Assembly (NCBI RefSeq): GCF_000383615.1
Contig: NZ_KB911599.1
Location: 48,840-112,839 of the forward strand
DNA: 64,000 bases
Source: Streptomyces canus 299MFChir4.1
Lineage (GTDB): Bacteria > Actinomycetota > Actinomycetes > Streptomycetales > Streptomycetaceae
Direction of reading: 5' to 3'
A program made the position numbers and the translations under genes. This document shows positions 34,693 through 43,589 of the stretch, one piece after another. How positions within the stretch are numbered: position 1 is the stretch's first letter; the number at the start of each line of letters is the position of its first letter. The notes under the pieces are model-generated. The model was not told the DNA's origin. It ran no database searches and saw nothing but the letters and a program-made list of their open reading frames with translations.

Positions 34693-36243
34693 TCAGGACC
34701 GGCGCAGCTCTCCCTTGACCACCTTCCCGCTCGCGTTCCGCGGCAGCCGCGTCACGAACTCCACCGTCCTCGGCACCTTGTAGTTCGCCATCTCCCGGCG
34801 GGCCCAGGCGATCAGGTCGTCGGCGGTCAGGGTCGAGGCCGGGCGGCGGACCACGTACGCCTTGCCCACCTCGCCGAGCCGTGCGTCGGGCACGCCGACG
34901 ACCGCCACGTCGGCCACCGCCGGGTGCAGGCCGATCAGTTGCTCGATCTCCGCCGGGTACGCGTTGAAGCCGCCGACGATGAACATGTCCTTCAGCCGGT
35001 CGGTGATCCGCAGGTTGCCCGCCGCGTCCAGGACGCCGATGTCGCCCGTGCGCAGCCAGCCGTCCTCGGTCACCGCCTCCTCGGTGGCCGCCGCGTCCTC
35101 GTAGTAGCCGCGCATCACGTTGAAGCCGCGGACCAGGACCTCGCCGGGCTCCCCGGGCGGCGCCTCCACCCGCACCTCCGTCCCGGGGATGGCCCGTCCT
35201 GACGTCGACGCGATCACCGGCAGCGGGTCGCCCCGCCTGCACATCGTCACGATGCCGCTCGCCTCCGAGAGGCCGTACGCGGTCAGGACCGTCTCCACGC
35301 CCAGCTCGCCGTGCAGTTGCTCGACCAGTCGCAGGGGCACCACCGCCGCTCCGGTCACCACCAGGCGCAGGGCGGACAGGTCGTGGGCGTCCCGTGCCGG
35401 ATGGTCGAGGAGCGACTGGTGGAGGGTCGGCGGGCCGGGCAGCACCGAGACCCGTTCCGCCGCGATGTTCGCCAGCACGGTGTCCACGTCGAACACCGGC
35501 TGCGGGATCATCGTCGCGCCCCGCATCAGACAGGCGATCACCCCGGCCTTGTAACCGAAGGTGTGGAAGAAGGGGTTGACGATCAGATAGCGGTCGCCGT
35601 GCCGCAACCCGGCCAGTTCGCACCAGACTTCGTACGCTCGCAGCGTCTGCTCGTGGGTGATCACCGCGCCTTTGGGGCGGCCCGTGGTCCCGGAGGTGAA
35701 CACGATGTCCGAGGGCCGGTCCGGGGTCACGGAGTCCGCGCGGGCCCGCACCTCCGCCGCCCCCACCCCGTCCCCGCTCGCCAGGAAGTCCTTCCAGGTG
35801 CGGTAGTCGGCGGGGGCGTCGTCCGACAGCACCACCACCTGCTCCAGGTCCGGCAGCCCTGGGCCCTCCGCGACCGCCCTGCGCAGGGACGCCACGTACG
35901 AGGTGCCGAGGAAGGTCCCGGTGACGAACAGCAGCCGGGTCCCGCTCCTGCGCAGCACGTCGGCGGCCTCGGTGCCCTTGAAGCGGGTGTTGAGGGGCAC
36001 CAGGACCGCGCCCACGGACACCGCGCCCAGCGCCGAGACCATCCAGTCCAGGGTGTTGGGGGCCCAGACGGCCACCCGGTCGCCCGGCCGCACGTCGTTC
36101 GCGAGGCACGCCGCCGCCGCCCGCTCCACGCGGGCGCCCAACTCGGCGTACGTGACCCGGTTGCGGCCCTCCACGACCGCCTCCGTGGCGGCGTACCGCT
36201 CCGCCGCCCAGCCGACCAGCTCCGGGATGCTGCGCCACTCCAC
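34693..36243 (-). CDS. Acyl-CoA synthetase, AMP-forming (FadD3-like)
   Basis: A 516-residue ANL-superfamily ligase that activates a carboxylic acid with ATP and CoA. Motifs: FTSGTTGRPKGA (phosphate loop), YGLSEASG, GWLRTGDIG, DRLKDMFIVGGFNAYPAEIE and the C-terminal catalytic Lys in RNASGKVVKGEL. The start and general pattern recall FadD3 enzymes that activate the indane-propionate left from steroid rings, but substrate assignment from this alone is weak. Start ATG 36243. It is divergent from the thiolase operon with two operators between. Confidence 0.93.
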   Translation of the reverse strand: MEWRSIPELVGWAAERYAATEAVVEGRNRVTYAELGARVERAAAACLANDVRPGDRVAVWAPNTLDWMVSALGAVSVGAVLVPLNTRFKGTEAADVLRRSGTRLLFVTGTFLGTSYVASLRRAVAEGPGLPDLEQVVVLSDDAPADYRTWKDFLASGDGVGAAEVRARADSVTPDRPSDIVFTSGTTGRPKGAVITHEQTLRAYEVWCELAGLRHGDRYLIVNPFFHTFGYKAGVIACLMRGATMIPQPVFDVDTVLANIAAERVSVLPGPPTLHQSLLDHPARDAHDLSALRLVVTGAAVVPLRLVEQLHGELGVETVLTAYGLSEASGIVTMCRRGDPLPVIASTSGRAIPGTEVRVEAPPGEPGEVLVRGFNVMRGYYEDAAATEEAVTEDGWLRTGDIGVLDAAGNLRITDRLKDMFIVGGFNAYPAEIEQLIGLHPAVADVAVVGVPDARLGEVGKAYVVRRPASTLTADDLIAWARREMANYKVPRTVEFVTRLPRNASGKVVKGELRRS

Positions 36244-36274
36244 ATCGGCCTCCCCGAAAGCGGAAACACGTTAG

Positions 36275-36289
36275 CTGACTACCCGTCAG
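36275..36289. promoter_or_regulatory. Candidate regulon operator, site 4
   Basis: CTGACTACCCGTCAG, 31 bases upstream of the acyl-CoA synthetase start. It forms a pair with site 5, centres 27 bases apart. Confidence 0.72.
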
Positions 36290-36301
36290 ATTAGCTGTAG
36301 C

Positions 36302-36316
36302 CTGACGGGCTGTCAG
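36302..36316. promoter_or_regulatory. Candidate regulon operator, site 5
   Basis: CTGACGGGCTGTCAG, 32 bases upstream of the thiolase-like gene start (36349). With site 4 it would give each divergent gene its own site. Confidence 0.72.
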
Positions 36317-36348
36317 CAGGCCTCACAGCGTGCGGAGGTGCGTGCAGC

Positions 36349-37500
36349 GTGACCCTCAAGGACGCCACGGCGATCGTGGGTATCGGACGGACCCCCTTCG
36401 CCAAGAACCTCGCCGAGGACGAGAGAACCCTGGCCTGCCGGGCCGTGCTCGCCGCCCTCGACGACGCCGGCATCGCCCCGGGCGAGGTCGACGCCCTGGC
36501 CTCGTACACCATGGAGGAGACGGACGAGGTCGAGCTGGCGAAGGCCGTCGGCCTCGGCGACCTCACCTTCTTCAGCAAGGTCGGTTACGGCGGCGGCGGT
36601 TCGTGCGCGACGGTCGCCCATCTCGCGGCGGCCATCGCGAGCGGCCAGGCCACGGTCGGGGTCGCCTGGCGGTCACGGAAGCGCGGGTCCGGGCCCCGCC
36701 CCTGGACCAACACGACCGTCCAGCTCCCCACTCCCGCCCAGTGGACGAGACCCTTCGGCCTGCTCCGTCCCGCGGACGAGATCGCCATGCTCACCCGCCG
36801 CTACATGCACGAGTACGGCGCCACCCGCGACCACCTCTTCAACGTCGCCCTCGCCTGCCGCAACCGCGCCAATCAGAACCCAGCCGCGATCATGTACGAC
36901 CGCCCCCTGACCCGCGAGATGTACATGACCTCCCGCTGGATCAGCGAGCCCCTGTGCCTCTTCGACAACTGCCTGGAGACCGACGGGGCGTTGGCCTGCG
37001 TGCTGGTCAGCCGGGAGCGCGCGCGGGACTGCCCGACCACCCCCGTCTACGTCCACTCCGCCGCCCAGGGCCTGCCCGCCCAGCACCACGGCATGGTCAA
37101 CTACTGGAACGACGACCCGCTCACCGGCCCCGCCTGGACCGCCGCCCGGCACCTGTGGAAACACGCCGACTTCACCCCGCAGGACGTCGACGTGGCCCAG
37201 ATCTACGACGCGTTCACCTCCCTCGTCCCGCTCTCCCTGGAGGGCTACGGCTTCTGCGGCCGCGGAGAGGGCGGCGCCTTCACGGAGGGCGGCGCCCTGG
37301 AGATCGGCGGACGGCTGCCGGTCAACACCAGCGGCGGGGGGCTGTCCGAGGCCTACGTGCACGGCTTCAACCTCATCGACGAGGGCGTACGGCAACTGCG
37401 CGGGACCAGCACCGCCCAGGTGCCGGACGCCGCGACCTGCCTCGTCACCGCCGGCGAGGGCGTTCCCACCTCCGCCCTGCTGCTGACCAACAGGAGCTGA
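36349..37500 (+). CDS. SCP2-type thiolase / lipid-transfer protein
   Basis: A 383-residue thiolase-fold protein of the kind called lipid-transfer protein in actinobacteria. It keeps a Cys in GGGGSC (C86) where thiolases have their nucleophile, plus FCGRGEGGAF and the late NTSGGGLSEAYVHG. Relatives that pair with a DUF35 OB-fold protein act as thiolases or aldolases in steroid side-chain breakdown; the OB-fold gene follows after 1 base. Start GTG 36349 with GGAGG about 10 bases upstream. First gene of the operon thiolase, OB-fold, crotonase. Confidence 0.9.
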   Translation: MTLKDATAIVGIGRTPFAKNLAEDERTLACRAVLAALDDAGIAPGEVDALASYTMEETDEVELAKAVGLGDLTFFSKVGYGGGGSCATVAHLAAAIASGQATVGVAWRSRKRGSGPRPWTNTTVQLPTPAQWTRPFGLLRPADEIAMLTRRYMHEYGATRDHLFNVALACRNRANQNPAAIMYDRPLTREMYMTSRWISEPLCLFDNCLETDGALACVLVSRERARDCPTTPVYVHSAAQGLPAQHHGMVNYWNDDPLTGPAWTAARHLWKHADFTPQDVDVAQIYDAFTSLVPLSLEGYGFCGRGEGGAFTEGGALEIGGRLPVNTSGGGLSEAYVHGFNLIDEGVRQLRGTSTAQVPDAATCLVTAGEGVPTSALLLTNRS

Positions 37501-37501
37501 C

Positions 37502-37909
37502 ATGCTCGAACCGGTGAAAGACGCCACGGGCGCCCCTTTCTGGCAGTACGCCGCCCGGGGCGAACTGCGCGTCCAGGCCTGCGCCGACTGCGGCGAACTC
37601 CGCTTCCCGCCCCGCCCCTGCTGCCCGCACTGCCAGTCCTTCGCGGACGAGTGGCGTCCGGTCTCCGGGCGCGGCCGCATCTGGTCCTACGTCGTCCCCC
37701 ACCCGCCCCTCCTGCCCGACTACGCGGCGCAGGCGCCGTACAACGTGATCGTGGTCGAGCTGGAGGAGGCTCCCCGGATACGTCTGGTGGGCAATCTGGT
37801 CGCCACGGCCGGGGCGGCCCTCAACTCCCTTGATCCGGGCCGGATCCGCATCGGCGCCCGGGTCCACGTGGTGTTCTCCGACGGGCTTCCGCAGTGGGTG
37901 CCGGCGTGA
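37502..37909 (+). CDS. Zn-ribbon OB-fold protein (DUF35)
   Basis: A 135-residue protein with a rubredoxin-like zinc ribbon (C27, C30, C41, C44 in ACADCGELRF and CCPHCQSF) followed by an OB-fold (GRGRIWSYVVPHPPLLPDY). DUF35 proteins form complexes with thiolase-fold partners and bind the acyl-CoA tail. The gene is wedged between the thiolase-like gene (1-base gap) and the crotonase gene (GTGA overlap), which strongly suggests a complex with the former. Confidence 0.92.
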   Translation: MLEPVKDATGAPFWQYAARGELRVQACADCGELRFPPRPCCPHCQSFADEWRPVSGRGRIWSYVVPHPPLLPDYAAQAPYNVIVVELEEAPRIRLVGNLVATAGAALNSLDPGRIRIGARVHVVFSDGLPQWVPA

Positions 37910-38679
37910 GCGGCCTGCGGGTCGCCACCGACAAGGACACCGGTGTCGCCGTCGTCACCCTCGACCGCCCGCACCGGCTGAACGCCGTCGATCTGGAGAT
38001 GCGGGACGAACTCGTCGCAGCCTGGCGGCAGTTGCGCTTCGACGACTCCGTCCGGGCCGTGGTCCTGACCGGTGCGGGAGAACGGGCCTTCTGCACCGGC
38101 CTCGACCGGGACGCCGAGGTTCCGCAGCCCGGCTCCCCCTACATGGCGGACGACCCGCTGCTCCAGGTCGGACCCAAGTCCAACGACCTCTGGAAGCCGG
38201 TCCTCGCGGCGGTGAACGGGATGGCCTGCGGGGGCGCCTTCTACCTCCTCGGCGAGTGCGACTTCCTCGTCGCCGACCCCTCCGCCACCTTCTTCGACCC
38301 GCACACCACCTACGGCATGGTCAGCGCCTACGAGGCGGTACTCATGGCGCAACTCATGCCGCACGGGGAGGCCGCGCGCACGGCACTGATGGGGACGGCG
38401 GAACGGCTCTCCGCCGAGCGCGCCCACGCCATCGGGCTCGTCACCGAACTCACCGGCCCTGGCAGGGCGTTGGCGGCCGCGACCGCCGCCGCCGGGATCA
38501 TCGCCGGGTATCCGACAGAAGGGGTGCAGGGCACGGTCCGCGCGCTCTGGGCCGCCAAGGAGGCCGCCGTGCAGCGGGGGTTCGCGCAGGCGCCGCACCT
38601 CATCGCGCTCGGGAACCTGCGGCCGGACCGGCAGGCCGAACTGTTCCGTTCCCGGCAGCCCGGATTCAGATTGCGTTAG
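37906..38679 (+). CDS. Enoyl-CoA hydratase/isomerase family protein
   Basis: A 257-residue crotonase-fold protein. RAFCTGLDRDAEV and AVNGMACGGAFYLLGECDF mark the oxyanion-hole segments. The usual catalytic Glu region reads ATFFDPHTTYGM, without clear Glu residues, so the reaction may be isomerisation, hydrolysis or C-C cleavage rather than plain hydration. Start GTG 37906 overlaps the OB-fold stop (GTGA), indicating coupling. Last gene of the operon under site 5. Confidence 0.9.
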   Translation: MSGLRVATDKDTGVAVVTLDRPHRLNAVDLEMRDELVAAWRQLRFDDSVRAVVLTGAGERAFCTGLDRDAEVPQPGSPYMADDPLLQVGPKSNDLWKPVLAAVNGMACGGAFYLLGECDFLVADPSATFFDPHTTYGMVSAYEAVLMAQLMPHGEAARTALMGTAERLSAERAHAIGLVTELTGPGRALAAATAAAGIIAGYPTEGVQGTVRALWAAKEAAVQRGFAQAPHLIALGNLRPDRQAELFRSRQPGFRLR

Positions 38680-38715
38680 CAATGTAGTTTCCCTGTGCAG
38701 ACGTAGGCTCACCCC

Positions 38716-39684
38716 ATGGTGGAACATCGCACGGTCGACGTGAACGGGATACGACTGCACATCGCGGAGGAGGGCGAGGGGCCGCTCGTCGTGCTGCTGC
38801 ACGGCTTTCCGGAGTCCTGGCACTCCTGGCGCCACCAGTTCGGCCCGCTGGCCGCCGCGGGCTTTCGGGTGGTCGCGCCCGACCAGCGCGGATACGGCGC
38901 CAGCGACCATCCCGAGGACGTGTCGGCGTACAGCATCCTCCACCTGGTCGGCGATGTCGTCGGGCTCGTCCACGCGCTGGGCGAGGAGCGGGCGTTCGTC
39001 GTCGGGCACGACTGGGGAGCGCCGGTCGCGTGGCACACCGCGCTGCTGCGGCCCGACGTGGTGCGCGGGGTGGCCGGGCTGAGCGTCCCGCCGCCGTTCC
39101 GGGGTGAACGGCCGCCGCTCCAGGTCATGCGGGAGCGGTTCGGCGGCCACTTCTACTGGAACTACTTCAACCTGCCCGGGGTCGCCGACGCCGAGTTCGG
39201 CGCGGACCCCCGTTCCGCGCTGCGCAGGCTGCTGGTCGGCGCGTCCGGCGACGGCGAGGGCGCCGGACGCTACGAGCAGGCGCTGGTGACCGACCTGGAG
39301 CGCGGCTGGCTCGCGGACATGCCCGAGCCGGAGGTGCTGCCCGGCTGGCTCACCGAGCAGGACCTCGACGAACTCACCGAGAGCTACGCCAAGGGCTTCA
39401 CCGGCGCCCTCAACTGGTACCGCAACCTGGACCGCAACTGGGAGCTGACCGCGCCCTGGCACGGCGCGAGGCTCACCCCGCCCGCGCTCTACCTGTACGG
39501 CGACCGGGACCTGGTCCCCGCGTTCCCGGGCACCCCGGAACTGATCGAGCGCCTGCCGGAGTTGATGCCGAACCTGGTGCGCGACCCGGTCCTGCTGCCG
39601 GGCTGCGGCCACTGGACCCAGCAGGAGCGGCCCGACGAGGTGAACGCGGCCCTCGTCGACTTCCTGACCGGGCTGCGGGACTGA
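38716..39684 (+). CDS. Alpha/beta hydrolase, epoxide hydrolase type
   Basis: A 322-residue alpha/beta hydrolase. HGFPESWHSW (oxyanion region, residues 29-38) and GHDWGAPVAW with D99 as nucleophile are the epoxide hydrolase signature; the late CGHWTQQERP holds the catalytic His. It would open an epoxide to a diol by an ester intermediate. Start ATG 38716, 36 bases after the crotonase stop; no operator lies between, so it could be read through from the upstream operon. It ends 3 bases from the convergent secreted-protein gene. Confidence 0.9.
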   Translation: MVEHRTVDVNGIRLHIAEEGEGPLVVLLHGFPESWHSWRHQFGPLAAAGFRVVAPDQRGYGASDHPEDVSAYSILHLVGDVVGLVHALGEERAFVVGHDWGAPVAWHTALLRPDVVRGVAGLSVPPPFRGERPPLQVMRERFGGHFYWNYFNLPGVADAEFGADPRSALRRLLVGASGDGEGAGRYEQALVTDLERGWLADMPEPEVLPGWLTEQDLDELTESYAKGFTGALNWYRNLDRNWELTAPWHGARLTPPALYLYGDRDLVPAFPGTPELIERLPELMPNLVRDPVLLPGCGHWTQQERPDEVNAALVDFLTGLRD

Positions 39685-39687
39685 CGG

Positions 39688-40182
39688 TCAGCGCACCAGG
39701 TCGGCTTCCGGCTCGACCCGGCAGTGGTCGAGCTTCGCGATGACGGCCCGACCCGCCTTCACCTGGACGTTCGAGCTGCCCCTCGCGGGCACCGAGACCT
39801 GCTTGACCGCGGAGTCCAGCGCCCGGCCGGTCGCGTCCTGGAAAGCGAACTCGACCTCGAAGGTGGCCCGGCGGCTGTTCGGGTTGGTGACCTCGACCGT
39901 CGCGTAAGGGGTCGCCTCGGTCGCGCAGCTCACCACCAGCGCGGTGCCGTCCTGGAGCGCGGAGCTGCGGGTGGAGCTGCCGCGATCGCTGGTGGTGCGG
40001 GGCGTGTAGCTGTCGTGGTTCTGGCGGGAGCTGCTGCACCCGCCGCCACTGTCGCTGCTGCTCCTGCCCTTGCTCTTGTGCCGACCGCTGCTGTGACCGT
40101 GGCCGGTGGAGAATCCCGTCAGCGACAGGACCACCAGCACCGACACAGCCGTGAACTTGAGAACGCGCCCCCGTGTATGCAT
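39688..40182 (-). CDS. Secreted protein of unknown function
   Basis: A 164-residue protein with an N-terminal signal segment (LKFTAVSVLVVLSLTGFS) followed by a Ser, Gly and His-rich stretch (about residues 27-70). The C-terminal 90 residues form a probable beta-sandwich (TPYATVEVTNPNSRRATFEV), similar in feel to FxLYD-type extracellular domains. Function unknown. It lies just downstream of afsK on the same strand (23-base gap) and could be co-transcribed with it. Confidence 0.78.
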   Translation of the reverse strand: MHTRGRVLKFTAVSVLVVLSLTGFSTGHGHSSGRHKSKGRSSSDSGGGCSSSRQNHDSYTPRTTSDRGSSTRSSALQDGTALVVSCATEATPYATVEVTNPNSRRATFEVEFAFQDATGRALDSAVKQVSVPARGSSNVQVKAGRAVIAKLDHCRVEPEADLVR

Positions 40183-40205
40183 GTGATCACTCTAACGGCG
40201 GAACG

Positions 40206-42545
40206 CTAGGTGGTCCGGGCCGTCCCCGTCCCCTTCTCCGCGTCCAGCGCGTACACGCACCGGTCCTTGCTGCACGCGTACACGACCCCGTCCTTGACCA
40301 CCGGCGAGCCGGTGATCTCGCCGCCGGTCGCGAGCTTCCAGCGCAGACGGCCGTCGTCGGCCTTCAGGGTGTAGAGCAGATGGTCCGTGGACCCGAAGTG
40401 GATACGGCCCTCGGCGACCGCGGGCGCTCCCACGATGTCCCCGCCGGCCTGGAACCGCCACTTCGGCGTGCCCGTGACGGCGTCCAGCGTGTACAGGCCC
40501 TTGCCGCTGCCCACATGGACATGGCCGCCGGCCACCAGCACCGGCTCGACCGATGCCCGGGCCTCGGTGGCGATGCGCCAGCGGTCGCGGCCGTCGGCCG
40601 CGTCGAGGGCGTACACCGTGCCGAGGTAGTCGGCGAGGTACACCCCGCCGCCCGTCACCGCGGGGCCCGGCACGAAGGTCGGCGGGCACAGGAAGACCGC
40701 CGGGGCCTCGAAGTGCCAGCGCACCCGCCCGCTCGCCACGTCCAGGGCCATGACCCGCGTCCCCGCCGAGATGTACACGAACCCGTCGTGGGCCTGGGTC
40801 ACCCGGACCGGCACCCCGCCGCAGGAGGCCGCGTCGCCGATGGGGAACGCCCAGCGCTCCTTGCCGGTGCGGGCGTCCAGGGCCCGCAGCCGGCCCTCCT
40901 GCCAGACGTAGACCGTGCCCTCGTGGAGCGCGGGTCCGGCCTCGGGGGACTCGAAGTCGGTCTGGCAGCCGGCCACCTCCCACAGCTTCTGCCCGCCCGA
41001 GGCGTCCCACGCCTGGACGCCACCGCCGCGCGTGCCGGTGATGACCGTGCCGCGCTCGGCCTTGAGGGAGTACACCCAGGCGTCCGTGCTGATCCGCCAC
41101 TGGTCGGCGCCCTCGCGGGCGTCGAGGGCGAAGAGCGTGGGACCGTCGGAGGCGTGGATACGGCCGTCCGCGACCGCCATCGACCAGGCCACGTCCCGCG
41201 TCTTGAAGCGGCGGCGGCCGGTGCCGACGTCCAGGGCGTGCACCTCGAAGGAGGTGACGTAGACGAGGTCCCCGGCGACGGCCGGGGTGCCCCACACGTC
41301 GTTGGACATGCGGAACCGCCAGGGCCGCCAGCCGCCCGCGTTCTCCGGCGGCGCGGGCGGGGGTGCCGGTACGGCCGGGCCCACGGCGGCGTCGGTGCCG
41401 TTGACGCCGGGGCGCGGCCGGGACCAGGAGGCGACCAGGCCGGCCTCCGGCGGGGGCGCCTTCACGGCGGCGGCCCGGGCGTCGGCGACACGCGGTCCGG
41501 GCCCGATGGGCACCTGGGCGCCGGCGAGGCGGACGGGGCCGGTGTCGGGGGCGCCCACCGGCACGGGGGCGGGCGGCGCCGGGTCGTAGGAGGGCGGCGG
41601 CGGTACGGCGGCGGGGCGGCCACCGGCGCCGGGCTGCGTGGGCGCCGGGCGTCCGCCGCGGCGCGACTCGATCAGCGCGACGGCCTTCTCGGGCAGCCAC
41701 GCCGACGCCGTACCGCTGTCGTCGGAGCCGGAGCCGAAGAGGTGGGGCGCCAGCTGGGCCTGGAGGTCGGCCGGGTTGGGACGCCCGGTGGCCTCCATCT
41801 GCATACAGGACTCGATGAGCGGACGCAGCTCGTCCGGGAGGCCTTCGAGGTCGGGGCCCTCGCGCAGCAGCATGAAGACCGTCTCGACCGGGTTGGCGCC
41901 GTGGAAGGGCGGGTGGCCGGTGGCGGCGAAGACCAGCATGGAGCCGAGCGAGAAGACGTCGCTGGCGCCGGTGACGCTACGGGAGTCCTTGGCCTGCTCG
42001 GGCGACATGTAGGCGGGGGTGCCGACGGCCACGTTCGTCATCGTCAAACGGGTGTTCGAGACGCCGGACGCGATACCGAAGTCGATCACCCGGGGACCGT
42101 CCTCGACCACCAGGACGTTGGAGGGCTTGAGGTCACGGTGGACAAGGCCGGCGCCGTGGATGGACTGGAGGGCCTCGGCGACGCCCGCCGCGAGCCAGCG
42201 CACCGCCTGGGCCGGGAGCGGCCCGCACTCGTTCACTATCTCCTCGAGGGAGGGCGCGGGGACGTACGCGGTGGCCAGCCACGGCACGGCGGCGCGCGGG
42301 TCGGCGTCGACCACGGCCGCCGTGTAGAACCCGGAGACCGCCCGGGCCGCCTCCACCTCGCGGGTGAAGCGCACGCGGAAGAGCTGGTCCTCGGCGAGCT
42401 CCGTCCGGACCGTCTTGATCGCCACGCGCCGGCCCGACGCCGAACGCGCGAGATAGACCAGCCCCATGCCGCCGGCCCCGAGCCGTCCCAGCACCTCGAA
42501 CGGCCCGATCCTGCGCGGATCGTGCTGCGTCAGCTGATCCACCAC
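40206..42545 (-). CDS. afsK: AfsK, serine/threonine kinase with PQQ-like propeller
   Basis: AfsK phosphorylates AfsR and, in S. coelicolor, also affects hyphal tip growth. The 779-residue protein has an N-terminal kinase domain: GAGGMG (23-28), VAIK with K44, HRDLKPSN with D138, DFG (155-157), and an activation loop with T165, T168 and T170. T168 matches the autophosphorylation site known in S. coelicolor. A Pro/Ala-rich linker follows, then six or more PQQ-type propeller repeats (LYTLDAVTGTPKWRF, VYALDAADGRDRW). Start GTG 42545 with GGGAGG 11 bases upstream. Confidence 0.96.
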   Translation of the reverse strand: MVDQLTQHDPRRIGPFEVLGRLGAGGMGLVYLARSASGRRVAIKTVRTELAEDQLFRVRFTREVEAARAVSGFYTAAVVDADPRAAVPWLATAYVPAPSLEEIVNECGPLPAQAVRWLAAGVAEALQSIHGAGLVHRDLKPSNVLVVEDGPRVIDFGIASGVSNTRLTMTNVAVGTPAYMSPEQAKDSRSVTGASDVFSLGSMLVFAATGHPPFHGANPVETVFMLLREGPDLEGLPDELRPLIESCMQMEATGRPNPADLQAQLAPHLFGSGSDDSGTASAWLPEKAVALIESRRGGRPAPTQPGAGGRPAAVPPPPSYDPAPPAPVPVGAPDTGPVRLAGAQVPIGPGPRVADARAAAVKAPPPEAGLVASWSRPRPGVNGTDAAVGPAVPAPPPAPPENAGGWRPWRFRMSNDVWGTPAVAGDLVYVTSFEVHALDVGTGRRRFKTRDVAWSMAVADGRIHASDGPTLFALDAREGADQWRISTDAWVYSLKAERGTVITGTRGGGVQAWDASGGQKLWEVAGCQTDFESPEAGPALHEGTVYVWQEGRLRALDARTGKERWAFPIGDAASCGGVPVRVTQAHDGFVYISAGTRVMALDVASGRVRWHFEAPAVFLCPPTFVPGPAVTGGGVYLADYLGTVYALDAADGRDRWRIATEARASVEPVLVAGGHVHVGSGKGLYTLDAVTGTPKWRFQAGGDIVGAPAVAEGRIHFGSTDHLLYTLKADDGRLRWKLATGGEITGSPVVKDGVVYACSKDRCVYALDAEKGTGTARTT

Positions 42546-42713
42546 TCTGCCTGCCACCTCCCCGTACAAGCCGCGCCACCACATATGTACGCGACCCCGT
42601 GCAGCGTCTCACCACCGCACCGCCATGGCGGCACGCGACCCTGATTCTTCCTGGCCGGAGGCCTGGTGGCGAACCCAGGGTCAAATGGGATGTCTCACAT
42701 CAAAGCGGAACTT

Positions 42714-43466
42714 CTACCGCTCCGATGGTTCCAGGATGGCGAACGACGCCCCCTGATTGTCGGTGACGACGGCCACTTTTCCGTACGACGTCTCGAATGG
42801 CGGCGCCTGGACCCGTCCGCCGAGCCGGGCGACCGTCCCGAGCACGCTCTCGCAGTCCTCGACAGCGAAGTGCACGAGGAAGTGGGGCGGCATCTCCGCG
42901 GGGAAGACGTCGAAGACGGCGGCGCGGCCGAAGTCGGGGTGGGCCCCGGCGCCGAAGAGGGCGTCGTGGAAGAGCCCGCCGTAGAAGGTGTTGGCGGCCT
43001 CGGTGTCGCGCGCGTACAGCTCGGCCCAGGCGAAGGTGCCGGGCTCGTGCCGGGCGCCGAAGCCGGGGTGGCTGCCCGGCTCCCAGAGGCCGAAGACGGC
43101 CCCCTCCGGGTCGGTGACCAGGGCGGACGTGCCCAGCTCTCCCACCGGCACGGGCGCGGTGACGACCTGTCCGCCGGCCGCCCAGATCCGGTCGGCGAGG
43201 CCCTCGATGTCCGGGGTGGCGAAATAGACCGTCCACACGGTGGGCATGCGGCCGTCCGCCTTGCGGGCAAGGGAGGCGACGGCGCGGCCCTTGTGGTGGG
43301 CCCACACCGAACCGTCCCGGGCGTCCGGCCGGTCCTCGAAGGTCCACCCGAAGAGCTCACCGTAGAACCGCTTCCCGGCGGCCACGTCGGGCAGCTGCGC
43401 GTCCACCCAGCAGGGGACGCCCTCGCCGTAACCCGTTCCGTCTGCGGATGCCCTGTTTTCGGCCAT
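42714..43466 (-). CDS. VOC family protein with two glyoxalase-like domains
   Basis: A 250-residue protein made of two tandem vicinal-oxygen-chelate modules: VPCWVDAQLPDVAAGKRFYG to VFGLWEPG, and FAWAELYARDTEAANTFYG to FAILEPSER. Members include dioxygenases, glyoxalases and resistance proteins, often without clear metal ligands. Start ATG 43466; a longer frame runs to 43601 but would cross the divergent TetR start. It is divergent from the TetR gene. Function unknown. Confidence 0.85.
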   Translation of the reverse strand: MAENRASADGTGYGEGVPCWVDAQLPDVAAGKRFYGELFGWTFEDRPDARDGSVWAHHKGRAVASLARKADGRMPTVWTVYFATPDIEGLADRIWAAGGQVVTAPVPVGELGTSALVTDPEGAVFGLWEPGSHPGFGARHEPGTFAWAELYARDTEAANTFYGGLFHDALFGAGAHPDFGRAAVFDVFPAEMPPHFLVHFAVEDCESVLGTVARLGGRVQAPPFETSYGKVAVVTDNQGASFAILEPSER

Positions 43467-43589
43467 ACCGTCAAAGTAACGGCGACGCACGCACCCCGCA
43501 GGACCAGGCACACCCGTCTCCCGCACCTCGTGCACCCCATTTGCAGTCGGCCGAATCGCGCTCCGATCACCCCTCGGTAAGCTGACGGC

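Noticed and set aside
39681..39691. CTGACGGTCAG palindrome at the end of the epoxide hydrolase gene
   Set aside because: The half sites are 1 base apart, not 5, and it covers a stop codon between convergent genes.
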